From the NCBI GenBank assembly GCA_030040395.1, contig JASHTU010000037.1, positions 1 to 10,621 on the forward strand: a stretch of 10,621 nt of DNA. The letters are read 5' to 3'. Every line of letters begins with the position of its first letter. Position 1 is the stretch's first letter. Below are positions 6,245 through 10,621 of the stretch, in pieces. The notes beneath the pieces were generated by a model. The model was not told the DNA's origin, searched no databases, and saw only the letters and a program-made list of their open reading frames with translations. Both the position numbers and the translations under genes were made by a program. The stretch is from Acidobacteriaceae bacterium. GTDB taxonomy: Bacteria; Acidobacteriota; Terriglobia; Terriglobales; Acidobacteriaceae.

Positions 6245-6265
6245 GTAAGCCTGCTTTTGGCTTAC
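6245..6265. promoter_or_regulatory. Operator-like inverted repeat upstream of XRE-cupin gene
   Basis: GTAAGCC (6245-6251) and GGCTTAC (6259-6265) are exact complements around a 7-nt spacer, ending 43 bases before the XRE start codon. Arm spacing of 14 bp centre to centre is compatible with a dimeric helix-turn-helix protein. Autoregulation by the downstream gene is the simplest reading but is inferred. A hairpin in the mRNA leader is an alternative. Confidence 0.45.
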
Positions 6266-6308
6266 ACTGGATTTCAGAATCCGTTCATTGCCTTCGTAGG
6301 AGCCGGGG

Positions 6309-6905
6309 ATGCCGAAGACTGTTTCCTATGCCCAGTGGTCGCTAGAACCTTATTGTATAGGTCTGAAGCTCCGCTCCTTGCGCATTCAAAAGCGGCTCAC
6401 GCTTTCGCGCCTGGCGGCGGAAACCGGGCTGTCCACGGCTCTGCTCTCCAAACTGGAAACCGACCGCATGATTCCTACGCTGCCCACCCTGGCCAGGATC
6501 AGCCGCGTGTATGGGGTAGGCATGGGTTACTTCTTTGCCGAACCGGCGCACCATTCCCTCTCTATCACGCGCAGGGCCCACCTGCAGGGCAACGGTCGCG
6601 GCCCCGAGCCAGTCAAGGTAACTCCGCTGAATAGCGTTGCCGAGCGATCCGGAATCGTCGCGCAACTCATCGAGTTTCAGCCCGGCGGCGCGGCCACGAT
6701 GATGGACGCTTATCGCGACATCAACGGGCTGATCTACGTGCTCGAAGGCCGGTTGCGGCTCGAAGCGAGCGGCATGCGCGAGGTTCTCGAGGCTGGCGAC
6801 TGCATTTGCATGGATAGCGGGATGCCGCTGGCCTGGGGCGCGGCCGACAAACGCCGCTGCCGGGTGCTGGCGGTGCTCGCGGCCCCGGCGCATGCGGAAA
6901 GCTAG
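6309..6905 (+). CDS. XRE-family transcriptional regulator with C-terminal cupin domain
   Basis: A 198-residue protein. Residues about 18-76 are a lambda-Cro/C1-type helix-turn-helix (LRSLRIQKRLTLSRLAAETG, then LSTALLSKLETDRMIPTLPTL). Residues about 116-193 are a small cupin barrel (IVAQLIEFQPGG, GLIYVLEGRLRL, LEAGDCICMD). The position where metal-binding cupins have histidines before YVLEG reads RDING, so this cupin probably binds a ligand without metal. AGGAG six bases before the ATG gives a strong start. The family (HipB/PuuR-like layout) usually represses nearby transport or catabolic genes in response to a small molecule. The sugar-porter gene follows after 168 bp and is the likely target. 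Confidence 0.9.
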   Translation: MPKTVSYAQWSLEPYCIGLKLRSLRIQKRLTLSRLAAETGLSTALLSKLETDRMIPTLPTLARISRVYGVGMGYFFAEPAHHSLSITRRAHLQGNGRGPEPVKVTPLNSVAERSGIVAQLIEFQPGGAATMMDAYRDINGLIYVLEGRLRLEASGMREVLEAGDCICMDSGMPLAWGAADKRRCRVLAVLAAPAHAES

Positions 6906-6982
6906 CGCCGCCGTCCCGCGCGCTTCAACTCCAGCCGTCTTCAACCGTCTTTGGTAGCGCAGTGGCGCCGGCAGTCGCCCGA

Positions 6983-7043
6983 ACCGGTGCGGGAAGGGGT
7001 CGTATGCTTGAAGTTTGCCCGTTGACCGGTCCCTCTGTACTAT
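6983..7043 (+). promoter_or_regulatory. Candidate promoter of the sugar-porter gene with palindromic operator-like sites
   Basis: TTGCCC (7015-7020), a 17-bp spacer and TACTAT (7038-7043) match the sigma-70 pattern at four of six bases each, about 30 bp before the MFS start codon. The spacer contains the perfect palindrome GACCGGTC (7024-7031). A second ACCGGT lies at 6983-6988, 42 bp from the ACCGGT inside the first, close to four helical turns. The adjacent XRE-cupin protein is a candidate binder. The hexamers are weak, so this is a proposal. Confidence 0.4.
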
Positions 7044-7073
7044 GGTTGGGAACTTCGAAGAAGAAGAGCATCC

Positions 7074-8408
7074 ATGCGACCCAATTCCAAGCTGGTGCAG
7101 GCAACCCTCACGGGCGCCCTCGGCGGCCTGATCTTCGGCATCGACATCGCGATTGTTTCCGGCATCATCGACTCGATCGTGCGCGTCTACGGGTTGAGTG
7201 GCCGCGGACAAGGCCTGACGGTGGCCGTGGGGCCCATCGGCACGGTCGTGGGCTGTTTTGTCGGCGGCGTCATCGGCCAGCGCATGGGAGCGCGCACCGC
7301 GCTGCGCTACGCTTCGGCGCTCTATTTTTTCGCCGCGCTGGGCACGGCGTTCGCCTTGAGCTGGCCCATGCTGCTGTTCACGCGCCTGCTCAGCGGGCTG
7401 GGGTTGGGTTCAGCTTCGGTGCTGGGCCCGGTGTATATCGCGGAGCTGGCCCCGGCGCAGTGGCGCGGCCGCCTGGTGGGAGCTTTTCAGATCAACGTGG
7501 TGGGCGGCATCCTGCTCGGCTATTTGTCCAACTACCTCATCCGCCTGGCGCACCTGGGCGCAGTCGAATGGCGCGTAATGGCCGGCGTGGCCGCAATCCC
7601 GGCAATCGCGCTCTTCGCGCTTCTGTTCCGCATTCCGCGTTCGCCGCGCTGGTCGGCCTCACGCCATGAAATCGACGAAGCGCTGGCCGTCCTCAGCGAG
7701 ATGGGCGCGCCCGACCCCAAGACCGAGCTCGCCGAGATCCAGGCGGCGATCGCGGCCGAAAATGCCTCGGCCCATGAGCCGGTCTTTCAATGGAAGTACC
7801 GCTATCCGCTCTTCCTCGCCATTACCATCGGCGCTTTCAACCAACTCGCCGGCATCAACGCCATCTTCTATTACATGCACAGCATTTTTGCTGCCGCAGG
7901 TTTCGGTCAGCTTTCCGGCGACCTGCAGGCCGTGGTGATTGGAGCCACCAACTTCATCTTTACCCTGGTCGGCATGTCGTTGATCGATCACTTCGGCCGC
8001 AAGAGCCTGCTGATTCTGGGCGCGATCGGCACTTCGGCCTGCCTCGGCGGCGTGGCGTGGATCTTCAACACCAACAGCCACCAAGGCGCGCTGCTCAGCC
8101 TGCTCATGGTCTATGTAGCTTTCTTCTCTTTGTCGCAGGGCGCGGTGATCTGGGTCTATATTGGCGAAGTCTTTCCGACTTCGGTGCGCTCCAAAGGCCA
8201 GGGCGTGGGATCGGCCAGCCACTGGATCACCAATACCATAATTTCGTTCGCTTTTCCCGTGCTGGTTCATCGCTTCAGCGAGGGAACACCGTTCGCGTTC
8301 TTTGCCGTAGCCACGCTGGTGCAGTTGATCGTGGTCACGTTCTTCTATCCGGAAACGAAGGGTCACACGCTCGAGGAGCTGCAGCGGAGACTGGTGCGGG
8401 CGGGGTAG
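7074..8408 (+). CDS. Sugar porter family MFS transporter (sugar:proton symporter type)
   Basis: A 444-residue inner-membrane protein with about twelve transmembrane helices and a central cytoplasmic loop (about 188-245). Sugar-porter signatures are present in order: FGIDIAIVSG (21-30), GQRMGAR (68-74), YIAELAPAQWRGRL (120-133), PRSPRW (188-193), QLAGINAIFYY (257-267), DHFGRKSLL (305-313), GEVFPTSVRSKGQG (364-377) and PETKGHTLEEL (426-436). These are the hallmarks of transporters such as XylE and GLUT relatives. The QLAGINAIFYY helix is the usual sugar-contacting one, but the substrate cannot be read from sequence. Length is normal. A purine-rich GAAGAAGAAGAG precedes the start at 7074. Adjacent to and codirectional with the XRE-cupin regulator. 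Confidence 0.93.
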   Translation: MRPNSKLVQATLTGALGGLIFGIDIAIVSGIIDSIVRVYGLSGRGQGLTVAVGPIGTVVGCFVGGVIGQRMGARTALRYASALYFFAALGTAFALSWPMLLFTRLLSGLGLGSASVLGPVYIAELAPAQWRGRLVGAFQINVVGGILLGYLSNYLIRLAHLGAVEWRVMAGVAAIPAIALFALLFRIPRSPRWSASRHEIDEALAVLSEMGAPDPKTELAEIQAAIAAENASAHEPVFQWKYRYPLFLAITIGAFNQLAGINAIFYYMHSIFAAAGFGQLSGDLQAVVIGATNFIFTLVGMSLIDHFGRKSLLILGAIGTSACLGGVAWIFNTNSHQGALLSLLMVYVAFFSLSQGAVIWVYIGEVFPTSVRSKGQGVGSASHWITNTIISFAFPVLVHRFSEGTPFAFFAVATLVQLIVVTFFYPETKGHTLEELQRRLVRAG

Positions 8409-8591
8409 CGTTCGCCGCGCAAGTAACTCTAAATACAGCGGATGAAGATGAGTTCCCGGTTACCTCTCATGGCCCGGGTGAAAATCAGCTTTGCATTTGA
8501 GAAAACGGCGCCGTAGATCGCGTCATCTTAGTTAAATGGCTCGCGGAACAGGCTTTCGTTCCCGAGCCATAAACTTTGAATGGGAGATTGC
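8409..8591. other. Intergenic region between MFS and PPC genes
   Basis: A gap of 183 bp with no gene. Its right half contains the strong hairpin described separately. Nothing else stands out; promoter hexamers were not assignable. Confidence 0.5.
8531..8574 (+). promoter_or_regulatory. Long hairpin just upstream of the PPC/DUF296 gene
   Basis: ATGGCTCGCGGAAC (8536-8549) pairs with GTTCCCGAGCCAT (8558-8570) over 13 base pairs with one bulged C and an 8-nt loop. GTT (8531-8533) and AAC (8572-8574) may extend it. It ends seven bases before the GGGAG ribosome-binding site. No strong T-run follows on either strand, so a leader structure or protein-binding site fits better than a classical terminator, though it may also end the MFS transcript. 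Confidence 0.55.
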
Positions 8592-9023
8592 ATGCGATTT
8601 ACGCTTCTTGCGACGCAGCCGAAGACTTATGCTGTGATCTTTGAAACCGGCGACGAACTTGCGTCCGGTTTGAGCCGGTTTGCAACCGAACAGAAACTTG
8701 CCGGAAGCAGTTTCAAGGCCATTGGCGCCGTATCCTCGGTTAAGCTCGCCTGGCTCGATTGGAGAACCAAGCAGTACCATCCTTCCGTTGACTTGAACGA
8801 GCAAATGGAGCTTGTTTCGCTGATCGGTGACGTGGCGCTCAAGGATGGCAAGCCTCAGATCCACGCGCATGTGGTGGTGGCCAAATCCGACGGCAGTGCG
8901 CACGGCGGCCATTTGCTGGAGGCGCACATCCGGCCCACCTGCGAAGTGATCCTCACCGAAAACCCACTCCACCTGCGCAAGCAGATCGACCCGGCCACGG
9001 GCTTGGCGATGATCCGCCCATGA
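8592..9023 (+). CDS. PPC (DUF296) domain-containing protein
   Basis: A single-domain protein of 143 residues covering the PPC fold (Plants and Prokaryotes Conserved). It shows GDELASGLSRFATEQKL (20-36), FKAIGAVSS (41-49), ELVSLIGDVALKDG (73-86), then H91 and H93 in IHAHVVV and GGHLLEAHI (105-113). H91, H93 and H107 match the conserved histidine cluster of bacterial members. Plant members are AT-hook DNA-binding proteins; bacterial stand-alone members form trimers and their role is not settled. GGGAG (8582-8586) five bases before ATG 8592 decides this start over the in-frame ATG at 8580. The gene has its own structured leader and converges on lgt. Confidence 0.9.
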   Translation: MRFTLLATQPKTYAVIFETGDELASGLSRFATEQKLAGSSFKAIGAVSSVKLAWLDWRTKQYHPSVDLNEQMELVSLIGDVALKDGKPQIHAHVVVAKSDGSAHGGHLLEAHIRPTCEVILTENPLHLRKQIDPATGLAMIRP

Positions 9024-9063
9024 CGCGCGCACCGCGGGGTTCCTCGCCGTGGCGCCGAATTCT

Positions 9064-9089
9064 CTCTCTCGCAAATTCCGGCGAGAGAG
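9064..9089. terminator. Hairpin between convergent PPC and lgt genes
   Basis: CTCTCTCGC (9064-9072) and GCGAGAGAG (9081-9089) are perfect 9-bp complements with an 8-nt loop, 40 bases after the PPC stop and about 140 after the lgt stop. Convergent genes often share such a bidirectional structure. No T-run follows on either strand, so intrinsic termination would be weak. The rest of 9024-9230 shows no gene. Confidence 0.4.
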
Positions 9090-9230
9090 CGCGGAATCAT
9101 GCACTTCGGCAAAGAGCAGGTAAAGGCCGAAAAGCAGGGCGGGTTTTCCGCTTGGAAAGGGGCGAGTAAAGAAGACAAGCTATCGCGAAACCGGAGCGTC
9201 GTGGAACCTGGCGGGATAGTGCATCTGTGG

Positions 9231-10067
9231 CTATGCCGGCTTGGCTACGCCCGGTTTCTCGAGAGGCGGGGAAGCTTTTTCCGCCGCCAGGAGGGGACGA
9301 GCAGCGCGACGACGAGCCGTCCAGCAGACCAGGGCGACGCCGGCAATCGCCGCGCCGGCGCTGGCTAGTTGCGCGTTCGAGAGGCCCCAAAGGACCTTCG
9401 GATTGCGGCGGATAAACTCCACAAGAAAACGGGCCACGCCGGTAAGAAGCAGATACTGGCCGAGGATGGCGCCGGTGGGATGGGGTTTCCCCAGGCGACG
9501 CCAGAGCCACCAGCCGATCACCAAGCCGCCGGCCAGCTCATAGAGCGGCGTGGGATAAACGGGGACGAAGATGGGCATGAGGCCATGGGGAAAGGCCATG
9601 CCCCAGGGGTGGAACGTAAATCCAAAAAAGTGCACCGGTTTGATGGCGATGCCGTAGTCGCCGTCGCCGGAGAGAAAACAGCCTATGCGCCCGATGCCGT
9701 ACCCCATGGCCGCAGCCGGAGCAGCCAGATCCAAGGTGCGCACGGCGCCGATCTTGGCTCGCCAACCTTGATAGACCAATGCGGCGATGCCGAAGATCAG
9801 TCCGCCGTACCAGGCAAACCCGGCCGAATCCCAGAGCGCCCGCCAGCCCAGTTCGTGAAAATCGGACGGCGTATCCAGGACATGCCAGAGCTTGGCGCCC
9901 ACAATGCCCGCCACCACGGCAATGGCTACCATGCCCACGGCGTCGGCATCGACGCCGGCGCGGCGAAAGCAGCGATCCATCACGAATGCGGCGCAGACGG
10001 CGGCCAGCCAAAGCATCAGGCCAAACGTAGGGACATTCAGGGGACCGAGGTGGATAAAAGGAGCCAT
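9231..10067 (-). CDS. lgt: Prolipoprotein diacylglyceryl transferase (Lgt-type)
   Basis: This integral inner-membrane enzyme family transfers diacylglycerol from phosphatidylglycerol to the lipobox cysteine of prolipoproteins, the first step of lipoprotein maturation. The 278-residue product has about seven hydrophobic helices, FIHLGPLNVPTFGLML at the N-terminus, AWYGGLIFG (85-93), the family signature as GRIGCFLSGDGDYG (126-139), YPTPLYELAGG (171-181) and ARFLVEFIRRNP (212-223). Relative to E. coli Lgt, R143 and R239 are kept (here R127 and R213), but H103 is tyrosine (Y87) and N146 is cysteine (C130). The start at 10067 fits the family N-terminus. The frame is open to 10160, but those codons look non-protein-like. 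GGAAGAG ending two bases before the ATG is a poorly spaced ribosome-binding site. The Pro/Ala-rich tail is likely disordered. Confidence 0.88.
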   Translation of the reverse strand: MAPFIHLGPLNVPTFGLMLWLAAVCAAFVMDRCFRRAGVDADAVGMVAIAVVAGIVGAKLWHVLDTPSDFHELGWRALWDSAGFAWYGGLIFGIAALVYQGWRAKIGAVRTLDLAAPAAAMGYGIGRIGCFLSGDGDYGIAIKPVHFFGFTFHPWGMAFPHGLMPIFVPVYPTPLYELAGGLVIGWWLWRRLGKPHPTGAILGQYLLLTGVARFLVEFIRRNPKVLWGLSNAQLASAGAAIAGVALVCWTARRRAARPLLAAEKASPPLEKPGVAKPA

Positions 10068-10100
10068 TGCTCTTCCAGTATAGACGGGGGCGCGTATGGA

Positions 10101-10121
10101 AAGACGCGGCGGGCGCGTCTT
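10101..10121. promoter_or_regulatory. Perfect 8-bp inverted repeat upstream of lgt
   Basis: AAGACGCG (10101-10108) and CGCGTCTT (10114-10121) are exact complements with a 5-nt loop, starting 34 bases upstream of the lgt ATG. It lies where the lgt -35 region would be if TATACT at 10082-10077 is the -10. Operator or hairpin; function inferred only from position. Confidence 0.4.
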
Positions 10122-10253
10122 GCCTGGCGCCGTGGATCGCATAGATTCGTGATTTCCCAAATCTCAAAATCGGGACCTGGTGCGTCCAGTTCATGGGGAG
10201 CAATTACGGGAGCACCAAATCACGGTGCTAGCCGCGGATTGCCGTGGTCAGCT

Positions 10254-10306
10254 TTGACAAAGGGGGCGGATTGAGCGAATCTATTAGAAGCGAATAAAAA
10301 GCGAAA
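10254..10306 (+). promoter_or_regulatory. Promoter region of the imuA-like gene with three AGCGAA repeats
   Basis: A consensus TTGACA (10254-10259) is followed by AGCGAAT (10274-10280), AGCGAAT (10289-10295) and AGCGAAA (10300-10306). An odd palindrome TCTATTAGA (10280-10288) lies between the first two copies. No good -10 stands at 17 bp. TTGAGC (10271-10276), 18 bp, TAAAAA (10295-10300) is an alternative promoter. The repeats may bind a regulator such as LexA, which controls imuA in other bacteria, but they match no LexA consensus known to me. Confidence 0.35.
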
Positions 10307-10317
10307 GTCTGCCTCCT

Positions 10318-10621
10318 ATGTCCTCCGCTGCCACCCTCCGCCTTGAGATCGAACGCTTTCTCGAAAAACGCTTCCCGGCCGCGCTCACACCCGCGCTGCG
10401 TGCGCTCCGCGAGGTAGCGGAGACAGGGATTGCCGAGGTGGACGAAATGCTCCAGGGCGGGCTGCCGGTGGGTGCGATCAGCGAGGTAACGGGAGCGCTT
10501 TCTTCAGGACGGACGAGCCTGGGGCTGGCTTTTATCGCTCGCAGAACTGCGGAGGGACGGGTTTGCGCCTGGGTGGATGCGAGCGACGCCTTCGATCCGG
10601 AGTCGGCGGCAGCCAACGGCG
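10318..10621 (+). CDS. imuA: RecA-like/ImuA-type protein, N-terminal part (runs off right edge)
   Basis: The first 101 codons are visible. The sequence follows the RecA/ImuA layout: IAEVDEMLQGGLPVGAISEVTG (about 38-59), a Walker-A-like loop GALSSGRTSL (59-68), then VCAWVDASDAFDPESAAANG (82-101), which parallels the RecA stretch around its Asp-Ala-Glu motif. The usual Walker lysine is arginine here (R65), consistent with ImuA-type paralogues rather than true RecA, which would have SSGKTT. ImuA works with ImuB and the polymerase DnaE2 in SOS-induced mutagenic repair, so those genes are expected beyond the right edge. ATG 10318 is the only reasonable start, as an in-frame stop lies at 10285-10287. 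No Shine-Dalgarno is visible. It could be another RecA-fold protein, such as a SulA-like one. Confidence 0.72.
   Translation, partial: MSSAATLRLEIERFLEKRFPAALTPALRALREVAETGIAEVDEMLQGGLPVGAISEVTGALSSGRTSLGLAFIARRTAEGRVCAWVDASDAFDPESAAANG

Larger units (their letters stand above)
5872..6308. other. Divergent intergenic region between DUF481 gene and XRE-cupin gene
   Basis: A 437-bp region without a credible gene on either strand, which should hold both divergent promoters. Visible structures are a GC-rich terminator-like hairpin (5902-5919), a palindrome AGATATATCT (6212-6221), an inverted repeat GTAAGCC/GGCTTAC (6245-6265) and a short one, GGATT/AATCC (6269-6282). GGCTCGGG appears as a short direct repeat. 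No -35/-10 pair could be fixed confidently. Confidence 0.6.
10068..10317. other. Divergent intergenic region between lgt and the imuA-like gene
   Basis: 250 bp without a credible gene, holding the promoters of two divergent genes. It contains a perfect 8-bp inverted repeat (10101-10121), a 6-bp inverted repeat AGCACC/GGTGCT (10211-10229), a consensus -35 hexamer TTGACA (10254-10259) and three AGCGAA direct repeats (10274-10306). TATACT on the minus strand (10082-10077) could be the lgt -10 element, which would leave almost no leader. Confidence 0.55.

Noticed and set aside
5886..6634. Open frames on both strands in the DUF481/XRE intergenic region
   Set aside because: They run into real genes in the wrong frame and their products lack any protein-like pattern.
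7659..8366. 235-codon minus-strand frame inside the MFS gene
   Set aside because: Antisense shadow; the plus strand carries all sugar-porter signatures.
8532..9104. 190-codon minus-strand frame over the PPC gene
   Set aside because: Antisense shadow of a well-supported PPC domain gene.
9369..10274. 301-codon plus-strand frame over lgt
   Set aside because: Antisense to lgt; low-complexity composition and no domain.

Overview
The window looks like a chromosomal segment of an Acidobacteriota-type bacterium (class Terriglobia or close). This is an inference from gene content: a winged-helix/TolB-like/TPR regulator, an ImuA-type RecA-like gene, a DUF481 outer-membrane protein, a secreted two-domain VOC protein, an XRE-cupin regulator next to a sugar porter, and an integrase N-terminus of a kind I recall from acidobacterial genomes. 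Coding regions are GC-rich. The only clearly AT-richer stretch is about 760-910. No database search was possible.

Layout. Positions 1-103 (minus) are the N-terminus of a tyrosine recombinase that runs off the left edge; a perfect 10-6-10 inverted repeat covers its start. Positions 104-1111 hold no convincing gene, but 630-925 is dense in structure: a 15-bp hairpin, a multibranched fold, degenerate 30-nt repeats, a G-rich tract and a 12-bp palindrome. A small membrane protein (1112-1381, plus) then converges on a minus-strand block: VOC protein (1389-2321), soluble wHTH-TPR regulator (2398-4218) and DUF481 protein (4666-5871). A 437-bp divergent intergenic region separates DUF481 from the plus-strand pair of XRE-cupin regulator (6309-6905) and sugar-porter MFS transporter (7074-8408). 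A PPC/DUF296 protein (8592-9023, plus) follows and converges on an Lgt-type prolipoprotein diacylglyceryl transferase (9231-10067, minus). The right edge opens a RecA-like/ImuA gene (10318 to the end, plus), divergent from lgt.

How the genes may work together (inference). The XRE-cupin protein is the natural candidate regulator of the adjacent sugar porter, which has its own promoter-like sequence with a palindrome in the spacer. The wHTH-TPR regulator and the VOC protein are 76 bp apart on one strand and may be cotranscribed. The DUF481 protein, VOC protein and Lgt are envelope or export related. ImuA would normally be followed by imuB and dnaE2 (SOS mutagenesis) beyond the right edge.

No CRISPR array, rRNA, tRNA or complete insertion sequence was seen. 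The strongest candidates for something undescribed are the structured non-coding stretch at 630-925 and the palindrome spanning the integrase start. Most protein genes are ordinary members of known families.
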